A DNA stretch of 32,986 bases from Pseudomonas sp. PB106 (lineage in GTDB: Bacteria; Pseudomonadota; Gammaproteobacteria; Pseudomonadales; Pseudomonadaceae): NCBI RefSeq assembly GCF_009764645.1, contig NZ_RWIM01000056.1:1-32986 (forward strand), read 5' to 3'. The notes below the pieces were generated by a model, which had not been told where the DNA came from, ran no database searches, and worked only from the letters and a program-made list of their open reading frames with translations. Shown one piece after another: positions 24,880-32,986 of this stretch (its first letter is position 1; every line of letters begins with the position of its first letter). The position numbers and the translations under genes were made by a program.

Positions 24880-25926
24880 TTACTTGCGCGCCTCCAGAAT
24901 CAGGTTGAACGGCGTTTGCGTGGCGCGGCGAAAGTGTTTGAAACCGGCCTCGATGAATACTTTGCGCAGACGCAATTCACCGGCCTGCGCGCCCAAGCCG
25001 AGGCCGACTTCCTGGGACAGGGAGTTCGGTGTGCAGATAAACGTCGACGCTGCGTAAAACAACCGTCCGACCGGGTTGATGTTGTCGTCCAGCGTGTCGT
25101 TGGCGAACGGTTCGACCAGCAACACTGTGCCGTCATCCTTCAGCGATTCGTAGGCATGCCGCGCGGCGCCGACCGGATCGCCCATGTCGTGCAGGCAGTC
25201 GAAATAGCAGATCAGGTCGTAGTCATTGCCGGGGTAGTTTTTCGCCGTGCCCTGAAAGAACGTCGCCCGATTGCTCACGCCACCTTCTTCGGCACGTTGC
25301 GTCGCTACCGTGATCGACGGCGCGTGGTAATCGAAGCCGACGAAGCGCGATTTCGCAAACGCCTGGGCCATGATCACCGTTGATGCGCCATGGCCGCAGC
25401 CGACGTCGGCGACCTTGGCCCCGGCTTCGAGTTTGGCGACGACGCCGTCCAGCGCCGGCAGCCATTCGGCGATCAGGTGACCTTTGTAACCGGGGCGGAA
25501 AAACCGTTCGGTGCCGGTGAACATGCATGGGTGATGATCGCCCCAGGGCAGGGCGCCGTTGCCGCGCATGGCTTTGACCAGTTTGTCCTTGTCGTGGAAA
25601 AACGACGCCACCACGCCGAGACCGCCAGCGACGTAAACCGGTGAATCCTCGACGGCCAGCGCCAGGGCTTGTTCCTCGGGCAGACGGAACTGGCCGTCGC
25701 GATGCTCCATGTAGCCGGACGCCGCGTGGGCGCTGAGCCATTCGCGCACCAGTCGGGGGTTGCAGGTGGTTTTTGCGGCGAGGGCTTCGGGGCTGATCGG
25801 TTGGCTGTCGGCCATGGCTCGGTAGAGTCCGAGTTCCTCGCCGACGATGACATTGGCCAGCATCGCCGCGCCGCCCATGTCGTTGACCAGTTTGCCCATG
25901 AATTCGTTAAGTCGGGCCTCATCCAT
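24880..25926 (-). CDS. class I SAM-dependent methyltransferase (winged-helix, Rv2258c-like)
   Basis: Protein of 348 residues. The N-terminal part (about 10-80) is a dimerisation/winged-helix region (VIVGEELGLYRAMADSQPISPEALAAKT, PRLVREWLSAHAASGYM). A Rossmann methyltransferase domain carries the SAM loop VADVGCGHGAST (172-183) and the acidic FVGFDYH. CAGGAG precedes the ATG at 25926; a long in-frame extension upstream is not supported. The methyl acceptor is unknown, and it is not obviously tied to neighbouring genes. Confidence 0.85.
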   Translation of the reverse strand: MDEARLNEFMGKLVNDMGGAAMLANVIVGEELGLYRAMADSQPISPEALAAKTTCNPRLVREWLSAHAASGYMEHRDGQFRLPEEQALALAVEDSPVYVAGGLGVVASFFHDKDKLVKAMRGNGALPWGDHHPCMFTGTERFFRPGYKGHLIAEWLPALDGVVAKLEAGAKVADVGCGHGASTVIMAQAFAKSRFVGFDYHAPSITVATQRAEEGGVSNRATFFQGTAKNYPGNDYDLICYFDCLHDMGDPVGAARHAYESLKDDGTVLLVEPFANDTLDDNINPVGRLFYAASTFICTPNSLSQEVGLGLGAQAGELRLRKVFIEAGFKHFRRATQTPFNLILEARK

Positions 25927-26100
25927 CACGTGTGCTCCTGAAACAGGATCACCGTCCGGCGGCGTTGAGGGTCGAGGCAGGCGCCACCGGGCGGTGGTCA
26001 CGGATATGGGCAGGGCACAGCAGGAGTCCTGCGTCCCCCTCGACTGGGTAATGAGTGAGTTTAGCCCGACTCTGACAAGGCGTACGTTGTTGCACCTTCC

Positions 26101-26190
26101 CTGTGGGAGCGAGCTTGCTCGCGAAGGCGTCCGATAGCCACCATCACTTTGAATGACACAGCGCTTTCGCGAGCAAGCTCGCTCCCACAA
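26101..26190. repeat. REP doublet, class D
   Basis: Arms TGTGGGAGCGAGCTTGCTCG and its inverse GCGAGCAAGCTCGCTCCCAC, each with an internal hairpin. It ends 17 bp before the histidine-kinase stop codon and so borders the 3' end of the two-component operon. Confidence 0.9.
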
Positions 26191-26207
26191 GGGCATCTGT
26201 AGTGGAT

Positions 26208-27514
26208 TCAAGAGTTGAGGGGCAATTTGAGTTCAGCACACAACCCGCCACCCTCGCGGTTGCTCAGGGTCAGCGAGCCGCCAAGGGCGAGGGCCAGTTG
26301 CTGGGCGATCGCCAGGCCCAGACCGGTGCCGCCGGTGTTGCGGTTACGCGAGTTTTCCACGCGGTAAAACGGTTCGATGACGCGGGCCAGTTCATCGTCG
26401 GCGATGCCCGGGCCGCGATCCATGACTTTCACCGACAGGCTGGCGTCCTGAGGTTCTATCTCCAGGTGCGCGGCACCCGCGAATTTCAAGGCGTTGTCGG
26501 TCAGATTCACCAGCACTCGACGCAAGGCCTGCGGACGGGTATTGATCACGACGCGGCTTTTACCGCTGAGCAGCACGTTCTTGTTCATGTCCTGATAGTC
26601 AAATACCAGACTGTCGAGAAATGCATCCAGATCGATGCGTCGGCTTTCCTCAGTGGCGCCGTGGACGCTGCGCGCATAAGCCACGCCTTCACGCACCAGA
26701 TGCTCAATCTCGCCGAGGTCATTGCACAGTTTGTCCTTCTCGGCTGATTCATCCATGAATTCTGCGCGCAGTTTCATCCGCGTGATCGGCGTTTGCAGGT
26801 CGTGGGAAATCGCCGCCAGCAACTGCATGCGTTCCTTCAGATACGCGGCGATGCGCGCCTGCATCGCATTGAACGCTCGCGCCGCATAGGCCACTTCGCG
26901 CGGGCCTTGCTCGTCGAGATGGATCGGATGGGCGTTGGGATCGAGGGTTTCCACGGCGCTGGCGAGACGGCTCAGCGGACGCAGGGCGATGCGCACGGCC
27001 AGCCAGGTGCAGGCAATCAACAGCGCCAATTGTCCGAGCAGCACCACTGGCAGCCATGGCGACAGTGGCACCATCGCCGGGCGTATATCAATGGTCACCG
27101 GGCTGCCGTCGCTCAGGCGCAGATGGCCCTGAAAGTGCTTTGTCGGCCCGCCGGGAATCTCGGTAAAGACCACCGGATAGGCGTTGCCGATGGCCGAGGT
27201 GATTGAGGCGATGGCGACGGACGCATCGACTGAAGTGACCGCCATGCCCGGCTGGCCCTCATTGAGCAGGTAGCCGTAATTGCGCCGTTCCAGGCGCGGC
27301 AGCCAGGCGGCGCGTTCCTCGGCAGGCAGGCGATCGAGGATCGCCATCGAGGTCGAGACGTCGGTTTCGAGATTACCCAGCATGGTGCCTTTGGCGCTTT
27401 GGTAACGCTCGTAATACTGCGCACCAAACGACAGGCCTTGAGCCAGGATCAGCCCGATGAGGAAAATCAGCGAAAGGCGCGAGGCGAGGGTGCGCGGCCA
27501 TTGCAGTCTGACGG

Positions 27515-27518
<4 letters not shown>
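26208..27518 (-). CDS. sensor histidine kinase (EnvZ type)
   Basis: Membrane sensor kinase of 436 residues: a first membrane segment at about 12-34, a periplasmic domain of about 120 residues, a second segment at about 155-178, a HAMP linker, the H-box AAISHDLQTPITRMKLRAEF with His239, the N-box LVNLTDNALKF (Asn342), the G1 box DRGPGIADDE and the G2 box GGTGLGLAI. The ATG overlaps the response-regulator stop as ATGA, so the pair is translationally coupled. The signal is unknown; its position beside the exported repeat peptide and DipZ suggests a periplasmic or envelope redox stimulus (inference only). Confidence 0.92.
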
Positions 27519-28255
<737 letters not shown>

Positions 28256-28327
28256 CGGTTCAAACCTCTGTCAAAGGGGGAATACGGCCCAGTCTATAGC
28301 GCCGTTGACCGCACGCCTGCCTGCCTT

Positions 28328-28363
28328 TGTATTGCAGTGTATCTGCTGCGACGGTGGATACAC
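28328..28363. promoter_or_regulatory. OmpR-style operator candidate, copy 1
   Basis: GTGTATC (28337-28343) and GATACAC (28357-28363) are perfect inverted copies with a 13-bp spacer. Ahead of the first lies TGTAT (28328-28332), exactly 10 bp before the next TGTAT, a direct-repeat spacing typical of OmpR/PhoB sites. It lies about 75 bp from the response-regulator start codon. Confidence 0.6.
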
Positions 28364-28395
28364 GCAGACGCAAAAACATGATTTTTTCCCGGTTT

Positions 28396-28431
28396 TGTAT
28401 CGCTGTGTATCTACAGGCGGCGTGGATACAC
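28396..28431. promoter_or_regulatory. OmpR-style operator candidate, copy 2
   Basis: Same architecture as copy 1: TGTAT (28396-28400), then GTGTATC (28405-28411) ten bases later, a 13-bp spacer, and GATACAC (28425-28431). The copies are 68 bp apart and their spacers differ, so selection appears to act on the arms. It is about 120 bp upstream of the secreted-peptide start. Confidence 0.6.
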
Positions 28432-28552
28432 GGCGATTGATTCTCGGCTTTTCCTGACACAGACGCGATACCTCAAGGGCCTCAAATAGGCTCCATCGAG
28501 GCACACACAGATCGCCTCGGCTCAAACCCACTGAAGCCTTGAGGACACCACC

Positions 28553-28807
28553 ATGAACAACATTTCGCGCTTTCTGACCGCTGTGGCTTTTTCCTTCGCC
28601 GGTGCGGCGGCCCACGCCAACGGTGCCGTCGAGCACAGCAGTTGCGCCGGCAGCACCTGCTTCCAACTGACGCCGGTGGCGAAGGAGGGCAGGGATGCAT
28701 TGGTCGCTGCCGATGGTTCCAGCCGTACACCGCAAGGCCAACTGGTCGCGGAAAACGGTGCAAGCCGCACCCCTCAAGGGCAATGGCTGGCCAGCCAGAG
28801 TTCATAA
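28553..28807 (+). CDS. small exported protein with two 14-residue repeats
   Basis: An 84-residue protein with a signal peptide (about 1-22, cleavage near AHA-N). The mature part has two cysteines, Cys31 and Cys36 (CAGSTC), then two adjacent 14-residue repeats at 51-64 and 65-78 with the pattern V-A-x-x-G-x-S-R-T-P-Q-G-Q-x, and a degenerate third start. The DNA encodes these as 42-bp units at 28703-28786. GAGGA precedes the ATG. I recall short repeat-containing secreted proteins in Pseudomonas but know no function. Downstream lies dipZ (86-bp gap, same strand), so the cysteine pair could be a substrate of that thiol reductase. Confidence 0.8.
   Translation: MNNISRFLTAVAFSFAGAAAHANGAVEHSSCAGSTCFQLTPVAKEGRDALVAADGSSRTPQGQLVAENGASRTPQGQWLASQSS
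28703..28786 (+). repeat. 42-bp in-frame tandem repeat within the secreted-peptide gene
   Basis: Two 42-bp units encode the matching 14-residue repeats (SRTPQGQ core). Synonymous differences between the units show they are not a very recent duplication. Confidence 0.85.
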
Positions 28808-28893
28808 ACCCATGCGTAAGCCAGACACGGTAGCGAGGGTGCCTGTTCCTTCGCTGCCGGTTGAGTGCCAGCTCACATATCAAGGTGACCCCT

Positions 28894-30105
28894 ATGTACC
28901 TCATCGCATTTCTTGGCGGTCTGCTGACCGTCCTCAGTCCCTGCATCCTGCCGGTGGTGCCGTTCCTGTTCGCTGGCGCGAACCGCACACGTTCCTCCAT
29001 CCTGCTGACGCTGGGCGGCATGGCCCTAACTTTCGCGCTGATTTCCAGTCTGGCGGTGGTCAGTAGTGAGTGGGTGATTCAGGCCAGCAACACGGGCCGC
29101 TACGTCGCCCTGGTTGTCATGGCACTGTTTGCCCTGTCGCTGGTCTCGGCACGCGTCGGCGATTGGCTGACCCGGCCTTTTGTAGCGCTGGGCAATCGCC
29201 TCGATCAGGACACCCGCAAACACGCCGGACCCTTGGGTTCGATCATGCTTGGCGTGGCCACCGGCCTGCTGTGGGCACCCTGCGCCGGGCCGATTCTCGG
29301 GGTGATCCTCACCGGTGCCATGCTGCAAGGCGCCAATGCCCAGACCAGCCTGTTGCTGTTGGCTTATGGCGCGGGCAGTGCGCTGTCGCTGGGGACATTG
29401 ATTTTTGCCGGGCGCGGTTTGGTCAATCGGCTGAAACCATCGATCCCTTTCACCGGTTGGTTGCGCCGCAGCGCGGGTGTCGCGGTGCTCGCCACCGTGG
29501 CGTTGATCGCGACAGGCGCGGATAAAGTCCTGCTGGCCAGTACGTCTTCCGAAAGTGCTGCCAGCGTCGAGAAGGGCGTGCTGGAGAACGTGCCGAAAGT
29601 GGTCGACTACTTTGTCAGCAAAGTCCGCGCCGACTCGATGATGAACCCGGCCCAAGGCACCATGCCTTCACTGTCGGGAGCCGTGCAGTGGCTCAACTCA
29701 CCGCAACTGAGCGCCGAGTCCTTGCGTGGCAAAGTGGTGCTGGTGGACTTCTGGACCTACGACTGCATCAACTGCCAACACACGCTGCCGTACGTCAAAG
29801 AGTGGGCGAAGAAGTACGAGAAGGACGGCCTGGTGGTGATCGGCGTGCACACCCCCGAGTACGGTTACGAGCGCATCATCGACAACGTCAAGGAACAGGT
29901 GAAAAAGCTCGGCATCACCTACCCGGTAGCCATCGACAACGACTACGCGATCTGGCGCCACTTCGATAACCAATACTGGCCGGCGCATTACCTGATCGAT
30001 GCCCAAGGTCAAGTGCGCTACAGCCACTTCGGCGAAGGACGCTATGAGGCGCAGGAGCAAATGATCCGGCAATTGCTCGACGAGGCCAAAGCGCCAGCCG
30101 CCTGA
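28894..30105 (+). CDS. DipZ-like membrane thiol-disulfide reductase (CcdA/DsbD core plus thioredoxin domain)
   Basis: Inner-membrane protein of 403 residues. The N-terminal half (about 1-215) is a CcdA/DsbD-type core of six or more membrane segments with the redox cysteines Cys17 (SPCILP) and Cys130 (APCAGP). The C-terminal part (about 255-400) is a TlpA-like thioredoxin domain with the CxxC Cys291-Ile-Asn-Cys294 in FWTYDCINCQHTLPY. It is thought to carry electrons from cytoplasmic thioredoxin to the periplasm. It is shorter than mycobacterial DipZ because the C-terminal carbohydrate-binding-like module is absent. The ATG at 28894 follows AAGGTGA; a TTG at 28861 is rejected. The GNAT gene converges 16 bp after its stop. 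Probably co-transcribed with the secreted repeat peptide. Confidence 0.9.
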   Translation: MYLIAFLGGLLTVLSPCILPVVPFLFAGANRTRSSILLTLGGMALTFALISSLAVVSSEWVIQASNTGRYVALVVMALFALSLVSARVGDWLTRPFVALGNRLDQDTRKHAGPLGSIMLGVATGLLWAPCAGPILGVILTGAMLQGANAQTSLLLLAYGAGSALSLGTLIFAGRGLVNRLKPSIPFTGWLRRSAGVAVLATVALIATGADKVLLASTSSESAASVEKGVLENVPKVVDYFVSKVRADSMMNPAQGTMPSLSGAVQWLNSPQLSAESLRGKVVLVDFWTYDCINCQHTLPYVKEWAKKYEKDGLVVIGVHTPEYGYERIIDNVKEQVKKLGITYPVAIDNDYAIWRHFDNQYWPAHYLIDAQGQVRYSHFGEGRYEAQEQMIRQLLDEAKAPAA

Positions 30106-30121
30106 ATGAACAAACATTGGC

Positions 30122-30616
30122 TCAGAGGTCGCGGACCATCAGGCATTGCTCGTTGTCCCAGGCGCGAAAACGCTCCAACACCTGCCAGCCGCGTTTGGCG
30201 TAGTAATCCTGTTTGCTCTGGGTATGCAGATACAAACGGGCAAAGCCGCGACGTCTGGCTTCCTGACAAACCCTTTCGATCAACTGTTCCGCCAGGCCTT
30301 GACCGCGCGCCTCGGGGCTGACGAACACGCACGCCAGCCACGGGCCGAGGTCGGGCCGATGGGCCAGATCATCACGGGCCAGTGCCGCACCTCCCACCAG
30401 CCGTTCACCGTCCATGGCGATCAGGCATGGCCAGTCTCCATTGCTTTGCCCGTTGGCAAATTCGCGCTGCCACTCGGCCAACGGTTGATGAGCGTATTCG
30501 TAGTGAAATTGTTGGTGGATCCACTCGGCATAGCGGTCGCTATGGTGCAGGTGTGCGGCAAGCCAATCCAGATGCAGTGACATCGGTCGAGTCCGTTGCA
30601 AAACGTGAGCGGGCAT
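30122..30616 (-). CDS. GNAT-family N-acetyltransferase
   Basis: Small cytosolic acetyl-CoA-dependent acyltransferase of 164 residues. The acetyl-CoA loop is seen in VFVSPEARGQGLAEQLIERV, followed by LYLHTQSKQDYYAKRGWQVLERF. The ATG at 30616 is chosen because GGGAGGA precedes it. An ATG 11 codons later (MSLHLDW) would give 153 residues but has only a weak site. Substrate unknown. It converges on dipZ with 16 bp between the stops. Confidence 0.82.
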   Translation of the reverse strand: MPAHVLQRTRPMSLHLDWLAAHLHHSDRYAEWIHQQFHYEYAHQPLAEWQREFANGQSNGDWPCLIAMDGERLVGGAALARDDLAHRPDLGPWLACVFVSPEARGQGLAEQLIERVCQEARRRGFARLYLHTQSKQDYYAKRGWQVLERFRAWDNEQCLMVRDL

Positions 30617-30754
30617 CAGAAACCATTCCTCCCGCGCTGGCAATCCGGCGAGTGTTAAAGCGGCTTTACAGATTCCTGCCACTCATCGGCAAAGCCTGTG
30701 TTTTGCGGGCTTGCCGGACGATTGGCAAGGACGCCGACCGGGCCTCGGCGCGAT

Positions 30755-30774
30755 AGTGACCGAGCAGGGTCACT
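30755..30774. other. inverted repeat AGTGACC-N6-GGTCACT
   Basis: A 7-bp perfect inverted repeat in the gap before the DUF4242-like stub and methyltransferase. With no T-tract it is more likely an operator or mRNA hairpin than a terminator. Confidence 0.3.
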
Positions 30775-30810
30775 GTCGACTCTGTCACATAACAAGAACG
30801 CGAGGTTGCC

Positions 30811-30870
30811 ATGCGGAAGTTCGTGATTGAACGCAAGATTCCGGTGATCGACCCGACCACCGCCGAGTGA
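30811..30870 (+). pseudogene. stub of a probable DUF4242-type small protein gene
   Basis: An ATG with an upstream GAGG site opens a 19-codon frame, MRKFVIERKIPVIDPTTAE, that then stops at TGA. The start resembles DUF4242 proteins, which normally run to about 90 residues. Past the TGA the same frame reads QLIQPVMERLHEYAD before a second stop, which overlaps the downstream methyltransferase start. A truncated gene or translated leader are both possible. Confidence 0.35.
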
Positions 30871-30901
30871 CAGCTGATCCAACCTGTAATGGAGCGCTTG
30901 C

Positions 30902-31714
30902 ATGAGTACGCCGATTGACCTCACTGCCTTGAAAGAACGCCAGAAAGTCGCCTGGGCCAGTGGCGACTACGCCGTGATCGGCACCACCTTGCAAATCGTC
31001 GGCGAAACCCTCGCCGAAGCCTGCGACCTGCGTTGCGATGAGGAGGTGCTGGACGTCGCGGCGGGCAATGGCAATGCGACGCTGGCGGCCGCGCGACGCG
31101 GCTGTCAGGTGACGTCCACCGATTACGTCGCCGCGCTGCTGGAGCGCGGACAGGATCGGGCGCGGGCCGAACATCTGGACGTCATCTTTCAGGTCGCCGA
31201 TGCCGAAGCCTTGCCGTTTGCCGATGAGAGCTACGACGCGGTGCTGTCGACCTTCGGCGTGATGTTCGCGCCGGATCAGGTCAAAGCGGCAGCGGAGCTG
31301 GGGCGGGTCTGTCGGCGCGGCGGGCGGATCGGTCTGGCCAACTGGACCCCGGAAGGTTTTGTCGGGCAGATGTTCAAGACCCTTGGTCAGCACTTGCCGC
31401 CACCGGCAGGTGCTCAGCCGCCCTCGAACTGGGGCTCGGATGCGTGGCTGCACAAACACTTCGATGACCGTGAATTTCTGGTGCGGGTGACCCGCCGCGA
31501 GTTCAATTTCCGTTATCGCTCGGCCGCCCATTTCATCGATATTTTCCGGCATTGGTACGGGCCGGTGCACAAGGCATTCGCGGTGCTATCGCCGGAAGTC
31601 GGGCAGGCACTGGAGAGTGATCTGACGGATTTGCTCAATCGAATGAATCGGGCGGGGGAGGGATCGCTGGTGGTGCCGAGTGAGTATTTGGAGGTGGTGA
31701 TCAGCAAGCGCTGA
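30902..31714 (+). CDS. class I SAM-dependent methyltransferase (UbiE/Methyltransf_11-like)
   Basis: Cytosolic methyltransferase of 270 residues with the SAM loop LDVAAGNGNATLAAARRG (about 50-67), acidic STDY, and ALPFADESYDAVLSTFGVMFAPD, the small-molecule methyltransferase pattern. TGGAGCG precedes the ATG. It follows the DUF4242-like stub by 31 bp and probably shares its leader. The acceptor is unknown. Confidence 0.87.
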   Translation: MSTPIDLTALKERQKVAWASGDYAVIGTTLQIVGETLAEACDLRCDEEVLDVAAGNGNATLAAARRGCQVTSTDYVAALLERGQDRARAEHLDVIFQVADAEALPFADESYDAVLSTFGVMFAPDQVKAAAELGRVCRRGGRIGLANWTPEGFVGQMFKTLGQHLPPPAGAQPPSNWGSDAWLHKHFDDREFLVRVTRREFNFRYRSAAHFIDIFRHWYGPVHKAFAVLSPEVGQALESDLTDLLNRMNRAGEGSLVVPSEYLEVVISKR

Positions 31715-31734
31715 TCCAGAATTTCAGCAGACCC

Positions 31735-31827
31735 CCTGTAGGAGTGAGCCGGCTCGCGATGGCGGTGTGTCAGCAAACTATCCGTCAACGGACACACCGC
31801 CATCGCGAGCAGGCTCACTCCTACAGG
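31735..31827. repeat. REP doublet, class E
   Basis: Arms CCTGTAGGAGTGAGCC and GGCTCACTCCTACAGG, with internal GGCGGTGTG/CACACCGCC complementarity, occupy the gap between the methyltransferase and convergent phosphatidylcholine synthase genes. Confidence 0.9.
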
Positions 31828-31844
31828 AATTGGGCAAGCCGCCC

Positions 31845-32567
31845 TTATTTCAGAGGCGTGCGATCAAACCACTCCAACGCCGTGCGCCAGATGCAGATCC
31901 CCAGAAAGTAAGCCGACATCAGCAGCCACAGCCCCATCACCAGCGGGTTGATCACTGGGTGGTTGAGCACCAGCGACAAGCTGCACAGCAGCCAGATCGC
32001 CGTCACCGCAATGTTGATCGGCATGAACCGGCGCACGCGGAACGGGTGCAGGAACTTCATCCGCGTCACCGTCAGCAGCGCCAGACCGATCACGGTCAGG
32101 AAAGTAATCCAAGGCCCCGGGCCGATGATGTACAGACACAGCGCCACCACGTTCCACGCCGCCGGGAAGCCAACGAAATAGTTGTCTTTGCTCTTCATGT
32201 TGACGTTGCAGAAACAGAACAGCGACGACACCAGAATCAGCGACACGGTCAGCAGCAGGGTGTAATCGGGCAGCGGGATGTAACGGTAGATAAATAGTGC
32301 CGGGATGAAAACATACGTCAGGTAATCGATCACCAGATCAAGGATCGAACCGTCGAAACTCGGCAGCACCGATTGCACATTGACCTTGCGCGCCAGTGCG
32401 CCGTCGAGGCCGTCGACGATCAGCGCCACGCCCAGCCACATCAGGCAATGGGTCGGCTGATTTTCCAGCAGGGCGAGGGTGGCCAGGAAAGCGGTGACCA
32501 CGCCGGTCGCGGTAAAACCATGGGCGCCCCATGCTTTGAGCCTGGCGATGTGTACGGTCGATATCAC
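31845..32567 (-). CDS. pcs: phosphatidylcholine synthase
   Basis: Integral inner-membrane enzyme that condenses CDP-diacylglycerol with choline to form phosphatidylcholine and CMP. 240 residues, about eight membrane segments, in line with the P. aeruginosa enzyme. The CDP-alcohol phosphotransferase signature is intact: Asp52, Asp55, Gly56, Ala59, Arg60, then Gly73, Asp77 and Asp81. The GTG at 32567 (VISTVHIARLKAWGAHGFTATG) follows GGAGA and matches the family start, so the 39-codon upstream extension is rejected. Uses host or environmental choline; stands alone. Confidence 0.9.
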   Translation of the reverse strand: MISTVHIARLKAWGAHGFTATGVVTAFLATLALLENQPTHCLMWLGVALIVDGLDGALARKVNVQSVLPSFDGSILDLVIDYLTYVFIPALFIYRYIPLPDYTLLLTVSLILVSSLFCFCNVNMKSKDNYFVGFPAAWNVVALCLYIIGPGPWITFLTVIGLALLTVTRMKFLHPFRVRRFMPINIAVTAIWLLCSLSLVLNHPVINPLVMGLWLLMSAYFLGICIWRTALEWFDRTPLK

Positions 32568-32826
32568 GGGGGCGTTCTCCAGAAAGTGAAGCAAGCCGGT
32601 TATCACCCTTGAGTGGCAAGGGCGCCGGCAAACCGGGTCGGGGTTGCAGCTATCGACCGGTCTGGCCGGGATAAGGTTCACCACCCTTGAATCTTAGCTG
32701 GCCCATGGAAAAAATCGCGGGCCGTTCTGTACAAGGTCTTGGGTGTCAGCCAAACGGTGCTGGCGCAATGGCCGCAGAGGTCTAGAGTTGCCAGACGCAG
32801 TCACTGCCAGCCTTGAGGATGACGCC

Positions 32827-32986
32827 ATGAACACCACTGATTTGCTCGAACAACTGTTAAGAGGCCAAGCCTCGGCGGGACAACAAAGCAGCGCGTCGGC
32901 CGGCGGCGGTCTGGGCGGGCTCGGTGGCTTGCTGGGCGGATTGCTTGGTGGCGGCGGTTCGAGTGCCGGCGGCGGTAGCGCTGCCG
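32827..32986 (+). CDS. DUF533/TerB-like inner-membrane protein, 5' end only
   Basis: Frame starting with ATG behind GAGGA and running off the window at 53 codons. The beginning MNTTDLLEQLLRGQASAG followed by a glycine-leucine-rich stretch (GGLGGLLGGLLGGGG) is typical of the YebE/DUF533 family with its TerB-like C-terminal domain, which lies outside. Function unknown. Confidence 0.75.
   Translation, partial: MNTTDLLEQLLRGQASAGQQSSASAGGGLGGLGGLLGGLLGGGGSSAGGGSAA

Noticed and set aside
25927..26211. 95-codon N-terminal extension of the methyltransferase
   Set aside because: It reads through a REP and lacks family similarity; CAGGAG marks the ATG at 25926.
30757..30800. intrinsic terminator at the AGTGACC inverted repeat
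   Set aside because: No T-run follows the short stem on either strand.

Overview
The window looks like chromosomal DNA of a Pseudomonas of the fluorescens group. The evidence is the GC-rich coding, the recognisable Pseudomonas gene sets (orthologue-like blocks of P. aeruginosa PA5506-PA5510 and dhcR/dhcAB/atoB, plus pcs, cobF and mntH) and eleven imperfect inverted REP doublets of the kinds that litter fluorescens-group genomes. I see no IS element, prophage, CRISPR array, tRNA or rRNA. P. aeruginosa locus comparisons are from memory and were not checked by search.

Layout. 0.2-1.4 kb: an exported glutamate carboxypeptidase (M20) on the plus strand. 1.5-9.8 kb: eight minus-strand genes, read from right to left as an RpiR regulator, an isochorismatase-like hydrolase, a glutamine-synthetase-like gamma-glutamyl ligase, an N-formylglutamate-amidohydrolase-like enzyme, an APC amine/amino-acid permease, an AruF/AruG-like arginine/ornithine succinyltransferase pair detached from the rest of the ast/aru pathway, and a PEP-mutase-fold oxaloacetate decarboxylase. 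Two identical-arm palindromes (TGTAAC-N4-GCTACA) lie upstream of the RpiR gene and are the best operator candidates. 10.1-11.4 kb: a histidine-phosphatase-like gene coupled to cobF. 11.6-13.1 kb: a divergent FtrA/GlxA-type AraC regulator and rhodanese. 13.4-15.5 kb: a periplasmic amino-acid-binding protein without permease genes, and an AotO/aspartoacylase-like M14 enzyme. 15.7-19.9 kb: exported esterase, DcrB-like exported protein, integral membrane protein, chalcone-isomerase-like protein and MntH.

20.1-23.9 kb: an acetoacetate-type CoA-transferase (two subunits) plus thiolase operon, with a divergent LysR regulator. 24.0-26.0 kb: class II-type sirtuin and a SAM methyltransferase. 26.2-30.1 kb: an OmpR/EnvZ-type two-component system transcribed away from a small exported repeat peptide and a DipZ-like membrane thiol reductase. 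Their shared control region carries two copies of GTGTATC-N13-GATACAC whose half-sites also repeat at 10-bp period. 30.1-33.0 kb: GNAT acetyltransferase, a stub of a probable DUF4242 gene, a second methyltransferase, phosphatidylcholine synthase, and the 5' end of a DUF533/TerB-like gene cut by the window edge.

The most promising points are the amine/amino-acid acylation cluster with its duplicated RpiR-side palindromes, and the two-component/secreted-repeat-peptide/DipZ module with its duplicated OmpR-style sites. The rest is largely ordinary Pseudomonas chromosome.
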